Of a stretch of DNA of 64,000 nt, positions 12,701-23,000 are shown piece after piece (position 1 is the stretch's first letter; each line of letters begins with the position of its first letter). The notes under the pieces were generated by a model that worked only from the letters and a program-made list of their open reading frames with translations, was not told the origin of the DNA and made no database searches. This DNA is from Rhabditoides inermis (Eukaryota > Nematoda > Chromadorea > Rhabditida > Rhabditidae), in contig CAWZYM010000253.1 of NCBI GenBank assembly GCA_963966185.1, positions 1,554,001 through 1,618,000 of the forward strand, read 5' to 3'. The position numbers and the translations under genes were made by a program.

Positions 12701-15700
12701 ACTGCCAAATGTTTTGCTCGGGTGAAAATGAGGAGTTGTAGCAGGTTGTGGCAGAAATAAGTCGCCACTGTTCCTTTAACTCGGTTTCGATTTCTGCCGC
12801 AATTAAAGTCAACGTCTACGTCATTCAAAAAGTACGATTTGATGGTTTATTGAACGATTTATATGCACGCCATGTTTGGTATTACAATGGGTTAGAAGAA
12901 GGACTGTGAGAATATCTAGTATTATGCGTCCTCTCGCGAGTGGAAAAGCTCAAAACGCTTCGACATGGAAGAACCGTCGACGAGAGGCAGGAAGAACTGG
13001 AGTAAATGTATTTTTTCCTACCTCTCTCTCTCTCTCTTTACCTCTCCCTCTCTTTACTTTTCTCTTTTCATCTATGTAAATATAGCTCTCTATTTCTTTC
13101 CATGTCTCTACAGCCAAAAAAACAGTTAGTTCCACTACCACTTGGCGCGCGCATAATTTCGAATTTGAATCTAATCGCGTGTCTATGTTTTATAGGCGCC
13201 TCGCTTTTTTCACTCTTGCGCTTTGAAATGGTGGTCACTAGTTTGCCCATTCACTGTTTCTTTATCACTTTTCTCTGTATCTATCTCTCTTTCACTCACC
13301 GAACTCTCGGAGCTCATGAACCCTCTGTTGTTGTTATTGTTGCTGTTCGAGAATGAGGGAATGGCAGCGCCCAGCATGTATCTACAAGAGAATATTGAAG
13401 AGCATACATTTAGTGGACTGATGGGAGATAAGTACATACTATATGTGTGGGATGGGGATGTTACCTTCTCCGAGCAACGACGGCGTTTGGTAGAAGGAGG
13501 AGTAGAACGCAGAGAAGAGCGTAGACGTTCACCCGCCACATAACTGCACTGCAATGACGGTAGTAGACGTACGTGATCGACTCAAGAACAGTATAAAAAA
13601 CGTTATATGATTTGTTGAGAGCTAACAGAAAAGCGATCGCGTTGACAAGGGATGAGAACTGCATTTAGCCACTCTACATCATGTTTTCGAAGAACACTCG
13701 CCCCCATGAGTGAGAAGATGTTGATGAGGATATTCAATTCCCTGGGAAGAACGAGAACGAGAACATGTGAAAAACACGGATCACTGAATGAATATCAAGC
13801 ATATAAAAGGTTTTGTCATTTCGAGTGCATTCAATTTCTATACTCATTTGGTTGTTGATTATAAAGAATACGTGATATTCACATTTTGAACTGAGAGTGC
13901 AGCGAAAATTCCACGTATGTAACTGATTCTTGAACAAACCATGTTTATTAATAACATATGCTGGAAATAATAACATTTAAAAATAGTATTAAAACAGTAC
14001 ATGATCAATTTGAAATAACATCCACTTGCACTTTGATCGTGTTTATGGAACTTTCAAATGACTATGGATAACAACGCATCGCATTACTAATGTACTACTT
14101 TTCAGGGCGGTGTGCGGTCTGGCGCGTGCGAGATCATTCGACGATCTACTAACAGAAATGGACGCAAACACTGTTGAGTGAGTGAAGGGGATGGAGGGGG
14201 TTCGGGTTTCGAGGAAGTATTTTTAAAAAACATAAGAAAATGCAATATAGACTACGTTCATTTAATGAGTTTCGAGAGAAAAAAGGGTAGAGAGAAAAAA
14301 AAAGAGGAGAGAATGGTAGAGAGAAAAGAGAGAGAGAGAGGGAGAGAAAGAGAGAGAGAGAGAGTTGTTCAGGGCGTTCAAGAGCGTCTACAACCACGTG
14401 GATGACATCGACCTATTCCCCGGAATCATGAGTGAAAGGGCCATCAAAGGTGAGAAAGTGTTTCGAAAAGAGCCATTCGAGATTTCTAAAAAGTACTCTG
14501 ACCGAACAAAAATCCATAGAATTTCAGAACATAACTAACTGTTCAAAAACAGTATCATACTGAAAGCAGCGACACAATTCACTGAAAGCTATAAGAAATA
14601 TGGGACACCGCCTACTGCCCACATAACGTGTAATTAAAAGAGATGGCTTCACGTCACGCGCGGAGAGTCAATTGAAACGCACTCTCGAAATGGGAACGAC
14701 GCGCGCGTCTATTCTAGAAGACGCATGACATATATAGAAAAGGGGAGGGCTTTCTGAAAGCCACAACAGATCACCCCTACCCACACTCACACGAGCCATG
14801 CATGGTAAATGGAACGCAATAAGAGCCCACTCTTACACTTTATTTGGCATATTGGCAGTATCGATGATTAATTATTACCAAATTCAGATTGTGTTTAAAA
14901 GAGGGTGACGAGCGTGAGAATGAGTGAAAAAATGAGAGAGAAAGCGAGAGAGATGATTCCAGAAAAAAAGATCACAGCGGAATTCTTTTTCACCCATTAC
15001 GCAAAACTATGTTAATTGTAACAGTTCTGTGTTTTAAATTTTCCTATATTCATACGTTTTCGCTGGCATAGAGATCGGTGGGAACAAAGCACCACACAAA
15101 GCACATTCTCCTTCTATATTGTAGGAGCCCTCGTGGGTCCGACTCTGGCGTGCCTGATTGCGGAACAGATGCAGAGACTCAAAAAGTGAGGACAACAAAT
15201 ACGATCACAACACACAATTGCTCTCAATTTGCAGATGTGACCGTTTCTACTACGAGAATGAGGATCCGATGACGCGCTTCACTCCTGGTGGGTATCGAAA
15301 CTATTGAGAAGTGGTATAAAATGGCGAGAAACGAGTAAAAACAACAACATTTACTTTGCTCAAAAAACACGTGTTGTTGACTGTTGACCCGTTCCTGAAT
15401 GGATAGGCAACCCGGAAACAAAGCGCACGCAGCTCAGACAATAACCACACACGCTGTCTTTGTTACGTTGACGCTCCAGTAGCGAGCAGTCAATGTTGAC
15501 AACAAACTCCGAAAAACTTCTGAGAAAAACAGGTGCTTGAACCCCAACAGCAAGAAGAATGTAACCATGATGCGAAACTACAAGGTTCTGTTTGAGACCA
15601 GCTGGCAGAGATTCGGAAGTCGTCGATGGCGCGTGTGATATGTGCGAACAGCGAATACGCGGGAAGAATCCAGCCGAACGCCTTCCTCATGCCAGACGAC

Positions 15701-16658
15701 CTCACGTATGCACACACTTTCTCTTTGATTTCGAGTAACGTGAAATACTTTCTAGCAACGCGCCGATCACTTGTTCCGAACACGCCAAGATGGACCTCAC
15801 CCCGTGGCTTGATAGGAGTGAGTGGATTTCTCTCTCTTTATCTCTCTCCCTTTCCTCCATTCATATTGCCTCCTTGCAGAGTTCTGTGTGGTTGACAACC
15901 GTGTGATCAACCTGGGCAAGACGAAGAGGATCACCCCATGCATCACGTGCACCTGCACAGCAGAGGGGGTGCGTGCAATCATTCACTTATCACTCACAGA
16001 ACCAAAGAGCTCGTCGATGTTTGTTAACACGAAAAGTTGGTACTGTCATCGCATCGAGTGAAAAGCTGGCATTTTAATTGAAAAAACGAGTTGGTTATGA
16101 TTATGAATCATACTCTTAAAGGCACAGTGGCGCTTAGTTTTTGACTTTGTTTCATTGCTTGACCCAGGGAAACACAAAACAATCAAAGAAAACGCGAAAG
16201 AACGGCGTTTCCGCGTTACTTACACGCTTACCAACATTTGCACGTGCGAAGCTTGGTAAGACGAATTCGAACTTCGCGCCAAAATGCCTATCGGAAAGTT
16301 GAGCTCTGTGCGCATCTCGGCGATATCAGTTCGACAGCACATGTCGTTGTAGTGTTGTGGTAACGCTCACGGTTCACGGACCATGCTATGCTGGTTCGAT
16401 TCCCGCTACGTGCAATCAGTTGTGCCAAGTTCTCGAGAATGAATTTCGATGAACCTTGGTAATTCTAAACGCCCCTGTGCCTTAAACGTGGAACGTTTGT
16501 TTTGTGTCAAACAGATAAAAGACAGGATGCGTGTCACAATTTGGATAATGTGCTTGCTTGATTTCTTACATTGCAGGCTGAATGCCATTCGGTAGTCGTC
16601 GAACGTTGCGAGACCCTGCTCAACGAGTACCTCTTCACCGAAATAGCTGCCGTATGTG

Positions 16659-16704
<46 letters not shown>

Positions 16705-16783
16705 TCTATTCAATCTTCTTCAGGACACAGTTTGCGTGCTGCAATGTGCCTCGCTCATCAAGCAGAGGGCAGGTCGGCTGTGA
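791..16783 (+). CDS. Tandem animal haem peroxidase: degenerate first domain, complete second domain (5' partial)
   Basis: Secreted-type haem peroxidase with two peroxidase domains joined in one reading frame. Domain 1 spans about 791-4508 and domain 2 about 4561-15960. A Cys-rich tail ([16 protein letters not shown]-like) ends at a stop at 16781-16783. Domain 2 keeps the family signature: distal His in [11 protein letters not shown], catalytic Arg and haem-linking Glu in [15 protein letters not shown], proximal His in [10 protein letters not shown], and Asn in [15 protein letters not shown]. Domain 1 aligns throughout ([20 protein letters not shown]) but reads [24 protein letters not shown] and IIIQQGRDHG at those sites. 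The inter-domain join is in frame: exon ending at 4500 (GNFTDFL), then an acceptor at about 4560 (ECLPKPLPC). There are about 40 exons; the donor at 6134 is GC (CAG|gcgagt). Two introns (7238-10776 and 12328-14106) contain minus-strand genes, and two carry TIR elements. In nematodes such enzymes act in cuticle cross-linking or defence; the role here is inferred. The N-terminus and signal peptide are not seen. Confidence 0.9.
6311..6375. repeat. Intronic hairpin (inverted repeat)
   Basis: Two near-complementary arms of about 26-30 bases (6311-6336 and 6346-6375) are separated by about 9 bases, inside the peroxidase intron between the YIYGSS exon and the next exon. No coding role is visible. 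Confidence 0.7.
7272..10502 (-). CDS. Multipass membrane protein nested in a peroxidase intron; family not recognised
   Basis: Fourteen exons read on the minus strand, from ATG at 10502 ([10 protein letters not shown]) to TGA at 7272-7274 (QAHYIK), give about 600 residues. All joins keep frame, for example [40 protein letters not shown] and [15 protein letters not shown]. Roughly ten hydrophobic segments are spread along the protein, such as [80 protein letters not shown] and [13 protein letters not shown]. The C-terminal tail is hydrophilic ([13 protein letters not shown]). The whole coding region lies inside the 3.5-kb peroxidase intron 7238-10776 on the opposite strand. I do not recognise the family. 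An orphan transporter, receptor or ER membrane protein are all possible, and no catalytic motif is visible. An acceptor just upstream of the ATG suggests a 5'UTR intron or an additional 5' exon. Confidence 0.75.
12414..12779 (+). mobile_element. TIR element with internal tRNA-like box (copy 1)
   Basis: Ends are inverted repeats of about 25 bp: TTAAAGGAACAGTGGCGACT at 12414 and its complement ending at 12779. The interior holds a tRNA-like A box (about 12641-12652) and a perfect B box GGTTCGATTCC (12686-12696). It lies in the peroxidase intron 12328-14106 and is related to the elements at 16116 and 42491. Confidence 0.8.
12922..13541 (-). CDS. Small secreted peptide precursor (neuropeptide-like), nested in a peroxidase intron
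   Basis: Three minus-strand exons (13541-13465, 13381-13300, 12996-12922) join cleanly to 78 codons including the stop, giving 77 residues. The first ~23 residues form a textbook signal peptide ([20 protein letters not shown], then VVA). Next comes a tribasic RRR, then an Asn-rich segment ([10 protein letters not shown]), a hydrophobic FFLPLVDG stretch, and a KR dibasic site followed by the C-terminal decapeptide [10 protein letters not shown]. The layout is that of a prohormone: signal, basic cleavage sites, short peptides. No Gly for amidation precedes the KR, so a known amidated neuropeptide family is not indicated. The gene sits entirely inside the peroxidase intron 12328-14106 on the opposite strand. 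Receptor and function are unknown. Confidence 0.65.
14326..14364. repeat. GA microsatellite
   Basis: A GA-rich tract lies just upstream of a 3' splice site of the peroxidase gene (exon beginning [11 protein letters not shown]). Confidence 0.9.
16116..16485 (+). mobile_element. TIR element with internal tRNA-like box (copy 2)
   Basis: It runs from TTAAAGGCACAGTGGCGCTT to a matching inverted end GCCCCTGTGCCTTAA. An A-box-like TAGTGTTGTGG (16350-16360) lies 43 bases upstream of a B box GGTTCGATTCC (16393-16403). It is inserted in the last-but-two intron of the peroxidase gene. Copy 3 at 42491-42858 is its close relative in inverse orientation. Confidence 0.85.
16662..16701. repeat. CT microsatellite
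   Basis: A (CT)n tract fills most of the last peroxidase intron, upstream of the final exon's acceptor. Confidence 0.9.
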
Positions 16784-18700
16784 GTTCGACGAGCTGTCAC
16801 CCACCCCCACTCATCTACCCGTGTCTTCATCACTCATGCAATACCCTCATGACCCTATGCTATTCCAATACCACTTGCAATTGTCTGTCAAACTCACTTT
16901 CATATTTGTATTCCAAATGCCTGTACATACTCGTGAAATACTTGTTAACTGATAATATAAACGTGATCATGTATTTGTGAGTGGAATCCCTGATATGTAC
17001 TGAATCGACACAGTAACTGTATTTTTTATGCAAACACCGTCTTTGCGCCGGAAACTCACTAGCAAGACTCATGTGATCGTCTTGCGAAAGCATCTGTCTA
17101 CGATGCAAACATATAAGTATGCACTTCATTCGTACGAACAATTTATTTGAAGCAGTACTAGAAGTTCACTCATTTTAATCGTTTCACACTAAAAGTTTCA
17201 AACTGTTGTTTTGTTCATAACGACGACATTTCATTTTTTTTTTTTGCGAAACGTAAAAATCTGGGAGTACACTCATGATTGACGCGACCAACTTATGAAC
17301 AGAAAAAATATTGTTGCACTAAATAAACAGAATGTATAAATGAACAGTAATCGTACTTGATCAGCCGGTCGCCGGATCCACAGAACGCTTCCACTGCCGC
17401 TTACAGTGCGCTCACGCGACGCTCACTACGGATAGCGCAGCTGCTTTTTCAAATAGTGCTGTTCGAAATGAATCATAGATCTCATCTTCTCATCAAATGT
17501 TGAAAAAACGCAAAAGCGATGACTGAGCATAAATAACATACAGACCAGACCGAACATTCATCAGTTTTCTAAATGCATGGTATATAAAGCGGATCGGGGG
17601 CGGGGATCGAACCCCCGACCCACCGAGTATAGCGAACATTGCTAACTACTACATTACGCGGTGCTCTTTGAATGTACGGTTTATAAAGAGCACCGCATAG
17701 TGTAGTGGTTAGCGATGTTCGCTATACTCGGTGGGTCGGGGGTTCGATCCCCCTCCCGGGCGCTTGACCGTACCAAGGTGATGAATTGGTATCAGTCTGC
17801 TGCAAAGGTAACCCGCAGGGTTCGCCACCCACGGGCGCATAATTGCGAAAATAGGCGTGAGCTGTCGTTGGAAAATCGCTGGGCTGTGGTGTCGTGCCAT
17901 AGTCTTCCTTCGACCCCCGCAGAGTACTCATAAGTCTCTTGAATCTGGGGCTACCTGTATGTGTCTTTATCCTTACCTTTATGGTATGTATAATGTATAT
18001 AAATACGCTAATAACATTGAAACATAAACCGAAAGATTGATTTGACTTTGTAGTAGACGTGTTCTGTGGCAATCCTTCTTTTTCTCTTCTTGCATAGATT
18101 GTTTCCGATACAGGTGATAGGTGCCAAAAGAGTCTGCCACATAATTGACATCTTTGATACTTTGATTAAGTATTATTTTAATCGTCGCCGTTCAGTTTCG
18201 ATTTCCGCTATCAAAATGTGACATATGAGTGAGGGAATACTCAATTATTCATCGAATGCGCCTATATGTAACGCTTTTATCAGTTTAACACACTCATCGG
18301 TTATATATACTATCCCGTTTGATCTGACACACAATCGAAGCTGCTATCACGTTATCAGACTCATTTTCCACTGATGACCTTGCCGGACAGTCAATCGAAG
18401 CTGGTGCTAGTTTATCAGACATTATTTACATTTACGCGTATCATCTCGTCTCACACTCAATAAATGAAAAATGTATTTATCAAACCCTTCATTTACCTAC
18501 CATATCGTATCACACATAATCGAGTGCACATAGTACCTGCACATCGTATCTCTAACACGATTTTTCATGCCTCCTAACTAAATAAGTACATCTCGATGAA
18601 GAATACTGCCAACTTTTTTTTTACAATTCCAAATCATTTGTTACCAATGGTGGCGAGTTGTTGTGCAAATCATCTCTAATCGAATCATCCGAAAAACAGC
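16784..18700. other. Spacer downstream of the peroxidase gene
   Basis: AT-rich DNA without convincing exons. It holds an AATAAA-like signal (17320 region), the tRNA-like inverted pair at 17598-17758, and short degenerate direct repeats around 18330-18425 (CAATCGAAGCTG...TTATCAGAC seen twice). Confidence 0.6.
17598..17758. repeat. Back-to-back tRNA-like (SINE) sequences
   Basis: A tRNA-like unit with A box TAGTGTAGTGG and B box GGTTCGATCCC on the plus strand (17685-17758) faces a near-identical unit on the minus strand (17598-17670). About 14 bases lie between them, so the pair forms a near-perfect hairpin. The anticodon arm and acceptor stem do not fold as a normal tRNA, so I call them tRNA-derived repeats and not functional tRNA genes. 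Confidence 0.65.
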
Positions 18701-18707
18701 AAACGGT

Positions 18708-18716
18708 TGGCTATAA
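18708..18716 (+). promoter_or_regulatory. TATA box of the 40-residue secreted peptide gene
   Basis: CTATAAAAG lies about 75-80 bases upstream of the ATG at 18790, a spacing that allows a short 5'UTR. Confidence 0.55.
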
Positions 18717-18789
18717 AAGAGAGCTCGGTCAAAAGTTGTTGTGTTCCTTCTGTTTGCTGGTCTCGCCACATAGTCGCGGCCATACAGCG

Positions 18790-18912
18790 ATGCGACTGCT
18801 CCCTCTCCTCTCGATGTTCCTCGCAGCTGCGTCCACTCTTCCACTACCCATGGGACCACGCGACCTCACTCCACTCATGAAGAAACTCACGCCATCTAAT
18901 CAACAGTTGTGA
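18790..18912 (+). CDS. Intronless 40-residue secreted peptide
   Basis: A single exon runs from ATG at 18790 to TGA at 18910-18912. The N-terminus is a clear signal peptide (MRLLPLLSMFLAAASTLPLP). The remaining 20 residues are hydrophilic and carry a duplicated LTP motif around a dibasic pair (DLTPLMKKLTPSNQQL). A TATA box lies about 75 bases upstream and AATAAA follows the stop by about 30 bases (18940-18946), so this looks like a complete, very small transcription unit and not a random frame. The mature product could be the 20-mer or be cut at KK. No family is recognised. It could be a signalling peptide or a small antimicrobial/cuticle peptide; nothing in the sequence decides this. Confidence 0.55.
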   Translation: MRLLPLLSMFLAAASTLPLPMGPRDLTPLMKKLTPSNQQL

Positions 18913-18939
18913 AGAACTTCAAGAAATCACGTTGAAATG

Positions 18940-18946
18940 AGGAATA
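18940..18946 (+). terminator. Polyadenylation signal
   Basis: AATAAA about 30 bases after the stop of the secreted peptide gene. Confidence 0.55.
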
Positions 18947-19256
18947 AAACACAAATAGGACGCTTCGTGAGATATTTGCTTCTGCTCTTTAGTTTTCTTT
19001 TCACAACACATGCGACCGAATCGTACACAATTGATTGTGTTACTTTCATTTGATGACTTCTTTTCTAAAAACGGACAACATCACGGAATCACGCTCACGT
19101 TAGTCAACAAGAAAACAACACGTTTATTCGCTAATGCAAAACAACAAAACTGAAACGTCATCTATCCACTATTTCTTGTCGCTGGTGGTGATCGTCGACC
19201 CTGAAACGCCAAAATCGTCGTACAGTAATGCTACAGTACACCATTCGTCTTTTCTG

Positions 19257-19577
19257 CTACAGTACCCCCTGCCCACCAGTCTTCCTCTTGAGTGGCATCT
19301 CGATGGTGGTGCCGTACATCTCTCCGTTCTTGATCGAAGTCAGGCGACGCGCCTCGTCGGAAAGGGTCGTGATGCGCTCTGTCAACGAAACACTCCCTCT
19401 CCACAACAACTAGGAAGGACACAGAGCGGAGATGAGAGAAAGACGCGCACCTCTCTGGTCGGTGCGGGCGTTCTCTCTGTCCGCCTGCATGTCCCTCTTG
19501 TAGTAGACGATCACTGCCCCGAGGGCGAACAGCCCCAGGATCAACCCGATCATCGCACAGATCGGGAACCCGTACAT
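19257..19577 (-). CDS. Small single-pass membrane protein, not recognised
   Basis: Two exons (19577-19451 and 19378-19257) join in phase to 82 residues. A strong N-terminal membrane span (ICAMIGLILGLFALGAVIVY) is followed by a stop-transfer YYKR and a charged, helix-prone cytoplasmic part (DMQADRENARTDQRERITTL). The C-terminus contains GEMYGTTIEMPLKRK. An acceptor-like CTGTAG abuts the ATG, so an extra 5' exon encoding a short ectodomain is possible. The gene lies tail-to-tail with the 40-residue peptide gene and downstream of the polyQ gene on the same strand. No function can be assigned. Confidence 0.5.
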
Positions 19578-20095
19578 CTACAGCACATCGCTATTTCCAG
19601 TCACTAACTCCGTAATCGTTTACGTTGTGGGGCATCGACTACTGCGGCATGTGACAACATCGAAAACTACTCATACCTCATGCGACCGCCAAGAGAAGCA
19701 ACGCCAGCGGAAATGATGTCATTTCAACTACCCTCAAACTTCCCAATCCATAACAAACTTGATTCAATATTTATCTCACAAATCAGAATAAAACATATGC
19801 AGAGCACATTGTCAATCATTTAAAACATCTGCTACAAACTGCAAGCGTGTCAAAACTGTTCACAAAAAACAAGTCACAAGTAAACGCAAGTACAAAAACA
19901 CTGGTAAGCAAGTGTGAGAAAAAGTAAAACATACAACAATATAGCTACTATATACCAGTACACTCGGCAAGGCTCAACGGATAGATTCAGCTGACGAATG
20001 ACAGATTCCTGATGTACGCATTGTGTGGCAACACTACTACAACAACTTCTCTGGCGAGAGAGAAGCCCGTGTCTGCTTCCCCCTCCTCTCCCCAT
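19578..20095. other. Spacer, no gene seen
   Basis: AT-rich sequence between two minus-strand genes. It probably includes the 3'UTR of the polyQ protein gene. Confidence 0.5.
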
Positions 20096-23000
20096 CTATG
20101 CTTGTTGTGGAGTGGCCGAGTGGGGCGATGCCGCCGCCACAGCTCCTACCGACCCAGGCCCATACATCATGGCATTCATGGGACTGGGACCCATGCCTAT
20201 GGGACTGGCCGCGGCGGGCATGCCGCCGGGACTGGGTCCGGCCATCATGGCGCCAGGGCTGGGGCCGGGCTGGGGCATGCCCGGCCGCTGCAGGGCACTC
20301 ATCCACGACTGCTCCCCTGCTGGTGCCTGAGTGGCAGCGGCAGGCAGAGCAGCCTGACCACCCGACCCTCCCGCAGCAGCAGCTGCCGCCGCCGCAGCAG
20401 CCTGTCTCTGCTGGTGCTGTTGGTGCTGCTGGTGCATCATCATCATTTGGTGGTGGTGCATCGCCACTGAAAACATCACACATTACCACTGCACCACAAA
20501 AAAGGTACGAAACGCATCATCTCTGAAATAGCACCAGCGCATACTACTCACTTTGTTGTTGCTGCTGCGGTGTCATGGCCGGACCACCCGGTCCTCCCGG
20601 TCCCATCGGCATACCGGGCATGCCAGGCATCGGTCCCATCATGCCGGGATGCATGCCGGGGTGTCCGGGATATCCGGGATAGGGTGGGGGTGCTGCTCCC
20701 CTCATGGCAGGGTGGGCGGGCGGGAAGAGGGGAGACATGGGAGTGGAGGAGGCGCGCGGGGCCGCAGTGAAGATGGGATGCGGGGCGCCCGGAGACAGCG
20801 CCGCCGGGTGAGCTGCAACACACAGAATATGCTTCCAGTGATAAGACTGGAGAAAATCACTAGTCGCTAGTATAGATGAATGATGAATATGAGAGAAGAA
20901 AGAAAACGTCATAATAATGGAAGTTAAAATCATTCATTCTCACCTCTGCTCATCATCATCTGCTGGTGGAGAAAGGCGGGATTGTGTCTCAGCGGGTGAT
21001 TGGGCGGGAAGTGCGGATACGCACCCGGAGACATCCCAGGCGGCACGGCTCCTCCGGGAAAGCCCGGATAGCCGGGATACGGCCCCTTGCCGCCTGCTGC
21101 ACCCGCGAAACCTGCAACGACACAGTACACACCACACAATACACCTTTCGGCTTGTCTCGAACACTCGCTAAAACACAACACACCAATAACGCACTAACG
21201 CACGCCATCAAATGCAACTGACCAGTGGGATAGGCGCCGGCACTGGCGGGGCCGGGCGGGAACGGGTGTGCGTATGTGGGAGTGAGGGGGTGATGCTGCG
21301 GGGGCACCGAGCCGGGATGCGGGTAGCCGGTGGGCGGGCCGACCGAGCGGGGACCGCCCGGCACAGCAGACGGGGACGGCTGCGCAGACGACGTGGCGGG
21401 AGGAGCAGGCACAGAGCCCGGCGCATGCTGCTGCTGCTGTTGTTGTTGTTGTTGTTGTTGCTGTTGTTGCTGTTGTTGTTGCTGCTGCTGCTGAGAGTCC
21501 ATCATCTTCTTCACCTACAACGCAATACTCTTTCTCTCTCCGCTTCCCTCTCGCAGCCTCTACCCACCTGATGCTGCATGAGCATACTGTCCCACTCTGT
21601 CTTGGCCGCTGTCTTGTCCTCTCCCTCCCCTCCTCCATTTGCTCCTCCTTCTTCCGTACCAGCCCCTCCGTTCAGCAACTGGCCCTCAATCTGCCCCAGC
21701 TTGTCCATCTTCCGCTCGCGCTCCGACTGCTCTCTAAAACATTACTTGGAATGAATTCAACAAACAACAACTATCAAAAAACAAAAGTTACAACAGAAAC
21801 TATATATTTCCATGCAACATCAATATAAAATACGAAAACATGATTTAAAAAAACGCACCTAGAACTGCTGGGTTGGTCTACGAGCTGCGTGATGGAGTTG
21901 GCGTTAAACGACGTCAACCGTGTCATCTGTTCCATGCGACTGAAACGACAATTGAACACACAAAATGAATTCTAACCAACAATACTGAAACCACATCAGT
22001 GACACGCACTCGAAATAAAAATTGGCACCGATTGACATCAAATTCTGTATTTTGAATTTGAACACATTTTGCATTCAATTTTCATCTACTCGCAAGCATT
22101 TCTAGAAAATTGTGAACAAAATGAAAATGAATCATATTTTCGCACTTCAGTGATAACTTAAGTTCGGAATACAGAGCGTACACTCCCTTAAAATAATCTC
22201 CGCCAATTACATGCAGTTACACTCATTAACCCTATCTCCATCTTCTCACTCACGTCAGGGGGTTCTCGTCCTTCCTGGCCTCGGAGAGACCTTCCGGCTT
22301 GCGCAGCGAGTGCGGCTCCTGCCCAGTCTGTCCCATCTGCACAAACGACGGCACGCTTGTACTCGACGACAACTGAAACGCGTAAGTTTTACTATATTCG
22401 TACGTTGAATTGCACAATCACAATCACATCACTGGCAATAACTGTGTGACTTGTTTGCGAATTTTTACTATTAAGCAACGATAACGACATACCGTGGGTG
22501 GTGCGGTGGCGCCGGCAGTGGTAAGCGAGTCGATAGCCGAGGCTTCGAGGTTCAGCACCGGCTCGACAGACGCTGTCAGGCGACGCTTCGACTCCAACGC
22601 GTCAGTCGACGACTCAAACGCAATATTGAGATCGTAATCATGAAGTCATGAAATCGGGATGGAGACATGAATAAGAGTGTGGTGTGAGTGTGTGTGTCGA
22701 CTGACCAGCGAGTCGTCGAGCTTCCTCTTGCGCGATGCGCTCGAATCGGCATTATCATCGAGACTCGTTTGACTCGGCAGACCCCTACCCGTTCCTCCAC
22801 CATGCGGCACCTGGAAAAATCCAAAACATGTTTCAAGTATATCAATTTCACGTGACGAAAACTAAAAGTATTGCAAAACGTGACTCACCTTATATCTTCC
22901 GTGGTTGACAAAGTACCAGGAGACGAGGCTGTCGAACTTGTGCTTCTCCACCTCCAGCGACGCCTCGTTCGCCATTTCTGTGCTGCAACGACCAATATGA

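Noticed and set aside
20023..21571. Long plus-strand frames opposite the polyQ gene
   Set aside because: They are antisense shadows of GC-rich tandem codons; the minus strand has consistent splice sites and composition.
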